Assembly: GCA_949825045.1 (NCBI GenBank)
Contig: OX463806.1
Span: 46,152,208-46,216,207 of the forward strand
Direction: 5' to 3'
DNA: 64,000 nucleotides
Source: Argyresthia goedartella
Lineage: Eukaryota > Arthropoda > Insecta > Lepidoptera > Argyresthiidae
The position numbers and the translations under genes were made by a program. Below, in pieces: positions 44,140 through 54,460 of this stretch. Each line of letters opens with the position of its first letter. The first letter of the stretch is position 1. The notes under the pieces were generated by a model, which was given only the letters and a program-made list of their open reading frames with translations, did no database searches and was not told the DNA's origin.

Positions 44140-45540
44140 AGGCACTTGATTTATATTTTTCAGTGCTGCAAATCTGTTTCATAATATCTGGTCTTGTTTT
44201 TAAGTAACAATAGAGCTGATTACACGTTTTATTGACGTTCACCTTTGTAATCAACATGGCTTTTAGTACTCCAACACTTAACTGGGTTTTATCCTGGGTC
44301 CATATTCTGTTCGTCAGTGAAAAAACTCTTTCGACAGGTGCATTCCTTCCAGGCAGACATAAAACGTACTCAATAATTATACGAAGCTTGCACAGTTGAG
44401 ATTGTGATCACGGAAGTGCCTGAACAACTCTACCCAACGGTCTTCAGCAGCAACATTCTCACCGGCCCAGCTTCTTATTTTATTATCTGGAACAACTCTA
44501 CCCAACGGTCTTCAGCAGCAACATTCTCACCGGCCCAGCTTCTTATTTTATTATCTGGAACAACTCTACCCAACGGTCTTCAGCAGCAACATTCTCACCG
44601 GCCCAGCTTCTTATTTTATTATCTGGAACAACTCTACCCAACGGTCTTCAGCAGCAACATTCTCACCGGCCCAGCTTCTTATTTTATTATCTGGAACAAC
44701 TCTACCCAACGGTCTTCAGCAGCAACATTCTCACCGGCCCAGCTTCTTATTTTATTATCTGGAACAACTCTACCCAACGGTCTTCAGCAGCAACATTCTC
44801 ACCGGCCCAGCTTCTTATTTTGTTATCTGGAACAACTCTACCCAACGGTCTTCAGCAGCAACATTCTCACCGGCCCAGCTTCTTATTTTGTTATCTGGAA
44901 CAACTCTACCCAACGGTCTTCAGCAGGAACATTCTCACCGGCCCAGCTTCTTATTTTGTTATCTGGAACAACTCTACCCAACGGTCTTCAGCAGCAACAT
45001 TCTCACCGGCCCAGCTTCTTATTTTGTTATCTGGAACAACTCTACCCAACGGTCTTCAGCAGCAACATTCTCACCGGCCCAGCTTCTTATTTTGTTATCT
45101 GGAACAACTCTACCCAACGGTCTTCAGCAGCAACATTCTCACCGGCCCAGATTCTTATTTTGTTATCTGGAACAACTCTACCCAACGGTCTTCAGCAGCA
45201 ACATTCTCACCGGCCCAGCTTCTTATTTTATTATCTGGAACAACTCTACCCAACGGTCTTCAGCAGCAACATTCTCACCGGCCCAGCTTCCTATTTTATT
45301 ATCTGGAACAACTCTACCCAACGGTCTTCAGCAGCAACATTCTCACCGGCCCAGCTTCCTATTTTATTATCTGGAACAACTCTACCCAACGGTCTTCAGC
45401 AGGAACATTCTCACCGGCCCAGCTTCTTATTTTATCATCTGTGACGTAATTGCAAATAAGCGAAAACTCCTCGAATACTTCCGTATCTTGGCTGGTGCTG
45501 AGAAATCCTTGCGTGATCAGCAAATCGAAATTTTAAAATG
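44140..45540 (-). pseudogene. hAT transposase remnant split by a minisatellite
   Basis: Minus strand. 45441-45540 encodes LLITQGFLSTSQDTEVFEEF, then SLICNYVTDD; this runs into the array, whose unit encodes IRSWAGENV.AEDRWVELF in one frame. After the array, 44145-44420 encodes LCKLRIIIEYVLCLPGRNAP, VERVFSLTNRIWTQDKTQLS and GVLKAMLITKVNVN, the hAT dimerisation domain with its ERVF motif. In hAT proteins these segments are contiguous, so the array sits inside the coding region. Because 68 is not a multiple of three, the array destroys the frame. The N-terminal zinc finger and most of the catalytic domain are absent. Confidence 0.85.
44421..45440. repeat. 15 x 68-bp minisatellite derived from hAT transposase coding DNA
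   Basis: Units start at 44421 and every 68 bp to 45373; the array is exactly 1020 bp with no indel. Each unit holds CAACTCTACCCAACGGTCTT, CAGCAGCAACATTCTCACCG and GCCCAGCTTCTTATTTTATT. Variants: TTATTTTG instead of TTATTTTA in units 6-11, CAGGAAC in units 8 and 15, CAGATTC in unit 11 and TTCCTATT in units 13-14. No stop codon occurs in any plus-strand frame, giving long artefact frames of 209 to 346 codons. Confidence 0.97.
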
Positions 45541-45722
45541 AACATTACAGGGTACATTCAACTATTTGCCAAAACGCCCAAAGCGGGACATTTCTGCTCT
45601 TAGGGGGGACAGCGGGACAGAGAGTCTGAAAGCGGGACTGTCCCGCCCAAAGCGGGACGGATGGTCACGTTAAGTATGGCTCAATCTCACTCGGATACGG
45701 GTAAAGGGGGGGACATTATCTG

Positions 45723-46351
45723 TCTTCGTTTGTTTATTTGATATTTCTATACAACAACTTTCAGGGACGATTTAACAACACCCTTAAAGGATGTGTCGCG
45801 TTTAATAGCAAAAAAGGACTCGAGGAGCAGGTCACTCTTAACATAAAACAATAGATACACATCTAAGTGGCTTGGTTAGTCTTGACCTTGCGGGATTACG
45901 TATCTATACAACATAATTCATAGCTATTGCACATAGTGATTTGATTACCGTGCGAACACTATGAATTATTATATGAAATAAAAGAAAAATGAAAACGTTA
46001 TAGCTTGATTGAGAAAAAGCGCGGATTAAAGTAATCTCACTCAGGTAGATAGTAAAGTGAAACATACTTTTGAAAATATAGGTCAGTAGCTCATTTCAAA
46101 ACGCACTACCTATTACCAAGGTACCTAATATTTATTTTGTGCTATTATACGTCGCGCCACGAGTTATGAGCGTTGGCCTTGAATGCGCAGTAGTATCTTT
46201 TCAATACCTGTAAATTCGCCCTTGGCGCGAGGTACACGCCAGTAGAAATCGACACTTAAAAAGGCTGAAATAGCTAATCCTGATGATGTTCTGGTTTTTA
46301 GTGTGTTGAAGGGACCAGTTATCCAAATTTCCAACTTCGAAAAACTTGAGC
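45723..46351. other. non-coding, nothing recognised
   Basis: AT-rich flank between the SINE D remainder and the tandem duplication. Confidence 0.4.
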
Positions 46352-46763
46352 CCGATGCACAACACCGAGAAAACTGATTTTTTTTCACTTTTTACCAAAC
46401 TTAGTGTTCTAGAGAGATAATGCAATTTTCAACAATTGAAGCCCAACTGAAACCCTAACCCTTTAGGGATCAAGCTATGACCCTCCAAAGATGGTCCATT
46501 TCCCCCGAAATTTGTCAAAGTTAAGTTTAGGTGCCGTGTGGTGATGCACAACACCGAGAAAAACTGCATTTTTTTTCACTTTTTACTCTAAAAGTCATAA
46601 ACTGTTTGTTTTTCGATAACCAAACTTAGTGTTCTAGAGAGATAATGCAATTTTCAACAATTGAAGCCCAACTGAAACCCTAACCCTATAGGGATCAAGC
46701 TATGACCCTCCAAAGATGGTCCATTTCCCCCGAAATTTGTCAATGTAGTTTAGGTGCCGTGTG
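46352..46763. repeat. tandem duplication of about 200 bp
   Basis: Unit 1 (46352-46550) and unit 2 (46551-46763) both begin GATGCACAACACCGAGAAA and share CCAAACTTAGTGTTCTAGAG and CTATGACCCTCCAAAGATGG almost exactly. Unit 2 has a 33-bp segment (AAAAGTCATAAACTGTTTGT) absent from unit 1 and unit 1 has AAGTT where unit 2 lacks it. High identity implies a recent event. Confidence 0.93.
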
Positions 46764-47596
46764 GTCCAAAATATTAGCATCAAAAAGAGGATAAAATCAC
46801 CGGTTATGCGAGCTGCACCCTTCTATGACCATTGAACGAATAATCCTCAAAAATAAGCAATGTGTCCGAACATTTATTTTTATTTTCGCGCTACAAATAG
46901 CGTTGTAAGTTCACTTTGTATTTGCTTTCAATGCGAGGAATTTGCATACCAAATTTGTAAAAACAGAATTTGGCTGGTTGACAAACATTATACATCAAAA
47001 TTAGTTTTCCGACCTTATATTTCATCTTTCGCCATCGGCTTTTAATTAAAATAGCTTTTTAATTAATTTCCAAATCGCAGAATACGAAGAAATTTTGTCA
47101 TTTTAATAACAGATTACGGCCACCAATATCTGACGCCAAAATATGCTGCAGCCTTTACAAAATGCATCTACCGGTAGCCGTTAAGGTTATAAGAAAAAGA
47201 AAAGTTTTTTTTCGAATCCATTTACTTTACTACAATTTTTTTTTTGGTTTAATGTTGATTTAATATTTGATTAAGATTCTCACAGAAGAAAAACGCGATT
47301 GGATGAAAATTTCTTGATATAATTTTATTACGAAAAGACCTCTAAATTATTAAATATGAAAAAAATATTTACTGCAATTCTGAAATCCTAACTAATTTCA
47401 TGCAAAATTGCAGTCAAAATGTGGATATTAAAATTAAAATCTTTTTGGCAAAATAGCGCAGTTTATTTTTAATCAATTTTAATGTTATTTGGTGCTACGT
47501 TGTTTTAGTTTGGGCCGAGCGCATTGTTTGCGCTCTCTTTTCTTTCTTGAGTGGAATTAATTAACGCTGTCTCTTTCGTTTATATATTTTAAACAT
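46764..47596. other. AT-rich non-coding, nothing recognised
   Basis: No exon, RNA gene or known repeat seen. Confidence 0.4.
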
Positions 47597-48056
47597 ACAA
47601 AGTTTTTCATTGGTTTTGGACTTTATCAACAAGACATAAAGTTGAATATTTGGTGGTAATATATTTCCCTCCTCCCAGAAAAGGGTTAATTAGTTTAGTT
47701 GTCATATTTCCGACCAAAGGTCTCCAACAAGGCCGTTATATAACACAATTTTTACCAGTTTAACCAGCAATACATTTTAATTATACTGGTTATTATACAT
47801 ACAAATACATTTTATTAAATATAAAAACCCTCTTCACTTATTATACCAAATTAATTTGGCAGGAAGGTTCATTTTCTACTCCAACAAAAATGGTTGACAA
47901 ATAAACAGTACATTGATGGCCGACAACTAGATGGCCGCTAAAACTTTATAGGGCATAAGATAAATAATTTTTCATTAGTTTTGGAGTTTATTACCAAGCC
48001 ATTAGGTTGAAAATATGGTGGCAATATAGTGGACAGAGTCTTACAAAGGGTTAACG
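47597..48056. repeat. diverged direct repeats, about 367 bp apart
   Basis: TTTTTCATTGGTTTTGGACTTTAT..GGTGGTAATATA..AAAGGGTTAA (47603-47688) recurs as TTTTTCATTAGTTTTGGAGTTTAT..GGTGGCAATATA..AAAGGGTTAA (47969-48055). An old local duplication or two copies of an unknown repeat. Confidence 0.7.
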
Positions 48057-48529
48057 GGTGTAAATGGTAATATTTTTATTTAATATTTTCTATAAATTCA
48101 GTCTTTGCTTATTGCTATTGATAGCTTAAGCTTCTGAAACTACTATCAATTGGAGGATTGGGTACAGCACTTTTTTACGTCGAATACAATAGGTTCAAGA
48201 GAATTTTTACGTTGAAATCAGTATTTACGTAAAGTGCTCGCAAAGGGATACTTTTATCCTGTTTACAATAAAAAAAATAATACCCTTAAAACCCCATAAC
48301 TTATGGCTACCCATCTCTATTAGACGTCTTAGTCGTAAACTAAAATACCTACGAGTAAAAGGCTATTATACTAATACTACTAGGTGTAGCATTTTACATA
48401 AACGGTTTAAATGATAAATATTGAACAAAGCGAACTTCAAAAATGAAACTTACTTCCACGTAATTAAATGTGTAACTTTTTTATAATCATTCGGCCCAAT
48501 ATCTGTGCGTCTCAGTAGATCATCAACAC

Positions 48530-48645
48530 AATCATTTTTTTACACAAATACATCGCTTCGGGCCCCACGCTAGGATACCGTGTGGTGTGGGAACATCCAA
48601 GACCTGGTTTTTGATCGAACCTGAGACCTCTGACATCTCAATTGA
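48530..48645 (-). mobile_element. SINE family B (remnant)
   Basis: CATCGCTTCGGGCCCCACGC, GATACCGTGTGGTGTGGGAA and a decayed head. Confidence 0.6.
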
Positions 48646-48919
48646 TTTTCTCTCGTCGCTTATACGAAGTGTTAATGTTTGTAGCACACATACGAGCACA
48701 ATGAATTACAAGTGCAGTTTTAAAGGCATTGTAGGCGCATAGCTGGAGCCGGAGTTAAAAGTTTGCAACATGCCGATACAATATCAAACATACATTAGTC
48801 ATACTTAAATACCAAACCAACGTCTCAGTAACAATTGCTTTGTGTGAACAAGAATGTTATTTATTTTGTGTTGTTTGAAGGTTTATGTGGGCAAAAGATA
48901 AGTGTGACTTAATAATGTG

Positions 48920-49345
48920 AAGATAATTGGCCTTGTAAAAAAAAACAACGGTACCAAACTGAGAACACAATTGTGAGATAATTGTATTCGTTATTCCCAT
49001 CAAAAACTATTACAGGACTACTGAAATATTGGTAAAAATATAATTTCAATGATTTGTCCTCTGCAGCGTAGTTTTTTCAAATTCCCTTTGTCGTCAGGTT
49101 GGCTAACATATAAAACGGTCGATTGTCAACAGTTTTCCTGTCAATCGATAACTCACAAGTCAGTAGGAACGTAAAGAAATTGATTGGAAACAATATTGAT
49201 AATAAAGTTTTTTACTTTTATATCAGAGACCACCAACCGGCCTCTAATTAAACCGTTCTAAAACTTGTCAAGTAACGTCACTAGTGGTGTTATTTTAAAA
49301 TTATTTAAAATCAAATTAGACATCTATCACTGCAAATTTTCAAAT
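48920..49345 (+). repeat. dispersed repeat family R1, copy 3
   Basis: Collinear with 13745-14165 over about 420 bp (AATTGGCCTTGTAAAAAAAA, GTTTTTTCAAATTCCCTTTG, GTCAACAGTTTTCCTGTCAA, TCAAGTAACGTCACTAG). One copy extends the pattern visible in the reverse copy at 6256-6500 (CATCAAAAACTATTACAGGA). Confidence 0.72.
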
Positions 49346-49507
49346 TAGTTTATTACGTATCTTTAGCATGACATCAATTTAAATTTATCTCTTGTATTTT
49401 TGTGGATATCTGTTACTGGCTTTAATTTTGTATCTTTGTTCTTTGTAATTTGTTTATATATGTGCTGTTGATGTCCCAAATGAAATAAAAAAAAAAAAAA
49501 AAAAAAA
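49346..49507 (+). mobile_element. retroposed tail with AATAAA and A-run
   Basis: GATGTCCCAAATGAAATAAA runs directly into about 22 A residues, the signature of a reverse-transcribed polyadenylated RNA or LINE end. Source not identified. Confidence 0.5.
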
Positions 49508-49544
49508 TGACCAAAATACCTCGAAGACAGAATTAAACTTAGTA

Positions 49545-49650
49545 ACACAATATGATACCCAGTGTCGTGGGGACCAGAATACTTCTTCCTCGGCCGGGAT
49601 TTGATCCCGCGACCACTCGCTTGGGAAGCAGAGCCTGGAACAGCAACGCC
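49545..49650 (-). mobile_element. SINE family B, with tRNA-like head
   Basis: GATACCCAGTGTCGTGGGGA, then CGGCCGGGATTTGATCCCGC (antisense box B) and GACCACTCGCTTGGGAAGCA. Confidence 0.7.
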
Positions 49651-49929
49651 ATAGAAGATGTCAGAAACAGGCTGTTTAATAAAAATAGTACATAATGATA
49701 CACGAGGCGAGCGCGACAAGGTAGCCGAGTATGTAATGTGACCAATGAACACGCGTATCATGCGACATTTTAAACACACTTTCAAAAAACTGACTGTTGA
49801 TAATAATTAACCACACAAAGAAATCGTCAACAAATCAGGGAGCAATATTTATGGAAGAATATACGATAAAGAAGCTGGTGTAAATAAAGGCATTGGCAAA
49901 ACTGCTTCATTCATTCCATTTCAGACGTC

Positions 49930-51200
49930 CTATCCTCATAATATCATGTTTGCGCCGACGATCTCCAGATATTTCCCTCTCTGTGATATGGCACCAGCTG
50001 TAGAGGTATTAAATGCCGAGCTCGAGAAGATCAGGGTTTGGGCCTCGGCTTCCTTAACTTAAGATGGAACCGTTATCTCATACAGTGCCAAGGCCAAAAA
50101 TGTAGGAGTTATGTTTGATAACCAGCTGTCCTGGTCAGTGCATGTCAGCTAGGTTAGTAGACGCTTTGCCAATTCTCTTTCTTCTTTGCCTCGTCAGACA
50201 AAAATCACGCTTTCCAAGTCTCCTCTTCTGCCCCTGATTGATTACGCTGAAGTCTGCTGGGCAACCGCAAACAAAGAGCAAATGAGCAAAATTTCGGACT
50301 GCGCAAGTATGACCACCTCGGGGTATCGCAGGAAGTTTAAATGGCTCCAGGTTCGCCTACGAATGCATTCCCATATCCTCACTTGGCTCTTCAATATTTT
50401 ATGTAATCTTCGCTATCCTGGCTTCTTACGGGATCGATTCGTTTTGCTGTCTTTGGGTAGGCCACGGAGATCTCACACTCGGTCACTGCTTATAACTCCG
50501 CAATATACCACTGCCGCTTATAAAATGAGTTCAGACTACGAGCTATCAGTCTTTGGAACAAACTCCCCAGCGCCATCAGAGACAGTCCATTTTACATTGT
50601 TAAAAGTAGTTTGAAAGAACACTAGCTTTCTCTTCCATTCTAAGCATTAGTATGTATTTGAATCTTTTTATATATATTATGTTACCTTTTACATATAACA
50701 TTATTTTTAGTAATCACAGAGAGATTATGAAGATTATTCATTAATTAATATTATAATTTTAAGTACTTTATTGGTTTTATCAACATATATTAAATACATT
50801 ACATTACACAGCGTCACGCCTTTTCCCATACGGGTTGACAGAAGCACAATTGTGCCCACTTTGAGCCAGTTATTCAATACTAGATTTTGCGTGACAGGGG
50901 GCTAGCCCATCGCCGCAGCTATGGAGTAATGAAGGTTTCCTCACGATGTTTTCCATCACCGTTAGAACGTCCGTATAATGTACTTAAGATAAATGAATTA
51001 TCTCATTGGTACATGGTCAGGAATCAAACCTGCAACTCCAGTGTGAGAAGCAAGCGTGAAACCCATTAGACCTCAGTAGTGCAATAGTTTAATTTTCCTC
51101 TCCATTCTAGGTCTGCTGGAAGAAATCTCTTGATAAGATAAGCTCGTCTTTGTACATGTTTTTCCTTATTATTTTTTTGTATTTACGGTTTTTGTGCAAT
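49930..51200 (+). mobile_element. LINE remnant (jockey-like C-terminus and 3' end)
   Basis: 49990-50170 encodes NAELEKIRVWASA, AKAKNVGVMFDNQLSWSVHV; 50186-50614 is open and encodes SPLLPLIDYAEVCWA, FKWLQVRLRMHSHILTWLFN and ILCNLRYPGFLRDRF, the segment after the polymerase. In-frame stops (SLT*, VS*) show decay. The 3' end GTGCAATAAAGTATATATTG lies at 51195, after an inserted SINE (50755-51075). Confidence 0.8.
50755..51075 (-). mobile_element. SINE family C, inserted in the LINE
   Basis: Antisense of 12619-12840: GCGTCACGCCTTTTCCCATA, CACAATTGTGCCCAC, TTTTCCATCACCGTTAGAAC, GTCCGTATAATGTACTTAAG, then head AAGCGTGAAACCCATTAGAC. Confidence 0.85.
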
Positions 51201-51466
51201 AAAGTATATATTGAATGCAACAATGATAAAACTTTGATGATTTATTTATCATCATACCTATACATACGTATGTACGTAACCTAAAATTGTTTATTTATTC
51301 GCAAACTTATTCGTTGTTTGTAGGCATAAAAACTCGTAGCGGAGATTGAGAAAAAATGTAAAATAAAAAGCACTAGTGCGCACTATGCTAATAAGCTCAA
51401 TTATGAACCTAAATCCGATGCCCATTAGAGTCCCTCCCAGCAGCAAGCGTGTTGAAAATATGTGTG
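51201..51466. other. non-coding; carries the CTCAATTATGAACCTAAAT repeat
   Basis: Shares GCTCAATTATGAACCTAAAT and TAAAAACTC.TAGCGGAGATTGAG-type blocks with 24385-24490 in reverse orientation, an unclassified repeat. Confidence 0.5.
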
Positions 51467-51859
51467 TGTCACCGTAAGATAGTCAAAACCGTTAGTTGAT
51501 AAACTAACGTTGTTTTCTCGTTAGTTTGTCAACTATCGAAAGATAGTAAACTGTAGCGTACTGCTTACTAGGTGACGCGTTAGTTCATAACCTGACGGTT
51601 AAAACCGTTAAATAGTAAACTGGTTTAAACTTGAATTGCAAACGAAATACCAGGGCAAACACTGCGGTAGCTTAGGTGAAGACTAGAGGGGACACGTGCA
51701 GCGAAGCCCCTGAATAGTATTCGTGTTAGGTTGACATATAATCAAAAACAAAAGAAATGTATATTCTAAACCCTGTCGGTTTGGTTTACTATCTGTCGAT
51801 AGTTGGTCAACTAACGCGTTAATTGATCAACTAACGGTTTTGACTATCTTACGGTGACA
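51467..51859. mobile_element. MITE family D with 34-bp inverted ends
   Basis: Both ends read TGTCACCGTAAGATAGTCAA and continue AACCGTTAGTTGAT inward, followed by further CGTTAGTT/AACTAACG palindromic pieces. A MITE-A fragment (51653-51750) is inserted in the middle. Target duplication unclear. Confidence 0.85.
51653..51750 (+). mobile_element. MITE family A core fragment
   Basis: ACTGCGGTAGCTTAGGTGAA, AGCGAAGCCCCTGAATAGTA and TTCGTGTTAGGTTGACATAT. Confidence 0.65.
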
Positions 51860-51889
51860 TATGCTAGGCATAACAAACATTGCATGCCT

Positions 51890-52110
51890 AGAACCATATA
51901 GAGTGACAGAGGCCCAGTCCACGTGTAGCCAATTATTGACCACTTCATTTCGCGTGACGGAGCAGGGTGCTGGCCCGTCTCCGTGGCTCTATGGAGACAA
52001 TGAAGGTGTCCTCACGATGTTTTCCATCACTAAATTCAACTTTTCCATCAAACTTAGCCAAAAGTAGGGGTGCCTGGCCACTGGGCCACGTCTAAACTAC
52101 CGGCTCATTA
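51890..52110 (-). mobile_element. SINE family C relative (diverged)
   Basis: CCTCACGATGTTTTCCATCA (52010-52029) and the preceding CTGGCCCGTCTCCGTGGCTC with CTATGGAGACAATGAAGG match the block at 50895-50960. The head (CCTGGCCACTGGGCCACG) is near 52070-52090. Confidence 0.55.
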
Positions 52111-52369
52111 CCGTACCGACGACGTAGACTCATCAACATCCCATTTGTCGTACTTCGCTCGCGCTATGTGCGCGTACGCAAGCATGTCATTAGTTAGTCA
52201 CGGCCATATCAATTAAAGCTCACTATTTTATTTCACATCACAGCTGCTACAACTGGCTTCAACTGATACGGTAATGTCGGCCAGGCATGCACACAAATAC
52301 GCTAAAATGGACGTGGATGTGACCGCTGTCGCTCTGCGTGCCTCGGCCAACCCGCATGGGAAAAGCGTA

Positions 52370-52877
52370 ATGTGCGAGTCAGTGACAAATAATGTGAAAA
52401 ACCGGTAAAAAATATTTTTGATTTTACATAGCAAATTGTTGTTTCATATTCCATGTACGTAACCTGATGAAAAACCTTGGCGACTCCGGGTAGATTTTCC
52501 TGGTATCTTTGTCTTGGGTTCTATATTCTTTTTTTTTAACAATTTTATAACTTTTTTTTGTTTTGTCATTTTACCCTCTCCATTTTTATCAGACAATATT
52601 TTTTTCATAATATAAAATTCAAAATTCCAAAATTCAAAATGTCTTTATTACTGTAGATATTTACATATACTTAGCAATCGTCATTTTTGCCACTTCTCTA
52701 CATTGGACCACTTTGCGAGAAGATATATATACTTGAGTAATGTTGCAGTAATCAGGTTAAGTATTTTTGCAGAAGATTTCAAGACTCTATCTCTTATAGT
52801 TACTGCGACAGACGGACGGACACGCGAGTGATCCCATAAGGATTAATTTTTACCTTTTGAGGTTCGGAACCCTAAAA
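52370..52877 (+). mobile_element. MITE family B, diverged, with an inserted LINE tail
   Basis: 52365-52470 (TGTGCGAGTCAGTGACAAAT, TCCATGTACGTAACCTGATG) and 52785-52877 (ACTGCGACAGACGGACGGAC, GAGGTTCGGAACCCTAAAAA) are the two halves. The middle holds an L1a tail. Confidence 0.65.
52615..52735 (-). mobile_element. LINE L1a 3' tail
   Basis: AAATTCAAAATTCCAAAATT tail, then CTTTATTACTGTAGATATTT and CCACTTCTCTACATTGGACC in reverse orientation. Confidence 0.78.
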
Positions 52878-53274
52878 ATCGGCAATTCATCTTTATTAAC
52901 TCTGTAACGAAGAAAAATATATATTAAATACATCGAAATCGTACCAACATGGCCTGCAAACCCCTATGGAAAAAGACAAAACACTATTTTTGTTTGTTTG
53001 TTTTGAAATCTAGGTCGATGTATTGCTGTGTTTCTTGACTCTTCAGACCACAACATAAGTTAGAATCCTACTCATAACAGTCATAATCGAGGTTGAAATT
53101 GCTGTAAATCGTACTCCGATGATAATATCACGATAAGGTCCAACAATTCTATTGTGCTAATATTTTATACCGCGCTGTGCTATTATGGTGGTTTTCTTGA
53201 TCACTTTGACTGTTAGGTACGATAGTTTTAACTTCACTCACTTAATACACATAGTCAAAACTGGAACAATTACA

Positions 53275-53345
53275 GGCACATGCATTGCCCCTGGCCCCAC
53301 ACTAGGCTAACCCTCGACCACTTGGCTACACACTTGGTGACAAAT
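53275..53345 (-). mobile_element. SINE family B body (remnant)
   Basis: GCACATGCATTGCCCCTGGC and CCCACACTAGGCTAACCCT. Confidence 0.5.
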
Positions 53346-53409
53346 AAAGTCATATTAGTGTCACGCCCGGAGTGGCAAAGTCACTCTCGATGTTGAGCCA
53401 GTTAGTCCA

Positions 53410-53600
53410 TTTAGTGAATATTCGCATTCACATATGCGAATGTCTCGCAATATTTTGAACATTCGCATCGACATGAAAATTGATAAAAAAAATATTTGAT
53501 GCTAGTTTCTGATCATTCGCATTCTCATTCGCATCCCTAACTGCCATTCGCATTCGCATCATAGAAGCGAATGGTTTGCGAATATGGATAAGCGCAGGTA
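53410..53600. repeat. ATTCGCATTCGCAT-rich segment, left partner of 59450-59515
   Basis: At least nine ATTCGCAT or ATGCGAAT motifs on both strands. A similar motif-rich segment ending GACATTCGTGACAGCCCTGG lies at 59450-59520. CAGGGCTGTCACGAATG on the minus strand there looks like a hAT-type terminus; the matching left terminus was not found. Confidence 0.5.
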
Positions 53601-54460
53601 GAGTGGTGGCCGGCCCGCCGCGGCGCCCGCGCTGACTACATATCTTTCTGAAATATGATATGCTCCTTTTGAACTTTGATTGTAAATATCTGTTAATATG
53701 AATACAATTACTGAGATATCGCTGGTTAATGGTTCTTATCGTGCATATTTTTATTTAAGTAATATGATGACTAAGGGAGGTTACACACGACGGTTTCTGA
53801 TCGCGCAGATGACGTGGTTGTCGCGCGAAGAAAACGCAAAGCCGTTAGCACAAGTGCAGAGATCACACGTATCGCGATAAAAACGCACGTTTGCCGCGAC
53901 TAAACGAACGTTTGTCGCAAAAAAACGCGTGTTTGTTGCGCGGAATTGGTACGCGCAAAAATTAGCAGCCATGTTTAGAATTCTTTTTGAATTTATTGTG
54001 ATGGATTCGCTCGCTACAACACTGATTACGCTTGATTTCATGCTGTTTTTAAAACGACGCACTAGAAATCACATAAAAAAGTTGTAAGGGGCAAATGAGA
54101 TTGTAACTTAGTGTGGATTTGAAAGCACTGGACTGTAATATTTTTTTCAAAAATCTACTTTATTATCGTATATCCAAAGTCTTTTCTTAACCAAATTGTT
54201 TCTCTGTCACTTATCAGAACTATTCAAGGTTACCTTTCCCGAACGGCAACATCACTGGATTTACGGATTATTTAAGCACTACTCTAATTAAACTTTTATT
54301 TTTACAAGTAAGCGAATTTTTATTTTTGAGAAAAAAGTATCTTAAAACACATTCCTATATGCTTGTATCATGCATGACCTATGCGAAGTTCGGTCAGTAA
54401 GTGCGCGCCGCGTGCCCCGAGTCTTGCCAACTCCGGAAAATCCTTGTCACTACACTCAAT

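Larger units (their letters stand above)
43894..45673 (-). mobile_element. hAT-type element inserted in a SINE, about 1.78 kb
   Basis: Inverted ends AACGTGACCAT (left) and, on the other strand, TAACGTGACCAT (right), with CCCGC-rich subterminal repeats (AAAGCGGGAC occurs four times). Flanks GTATTGCT (43886-43893) and GTATGGCT (45674-45681) are an 8-bp duplication with one difference. The interior encodes the hAT C-terminal dimerisation domain on the minus strand and the 68-bp array. Most of the transposase is missing. Confidence 0.85.

Noticed and set aside
44404..45541. Overlapping long open frames of 346, 217 and 209 codons on the plus strand, looking like a repetitive protein
   Set aside because: They are the three readings of a 68-bp tandem array without stops. 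The coding origin is on the opposite strand (hAT transposase), and no start, promoter or splice context supports a plus-strand protein.
53781..54062. A 93-codon minus-strand protein
   Set aside because: It arises from the CG-rich iterons of the Harbinger-like end; the periodic residues (FFATNVR, LVAANVR) are the iterons translated.
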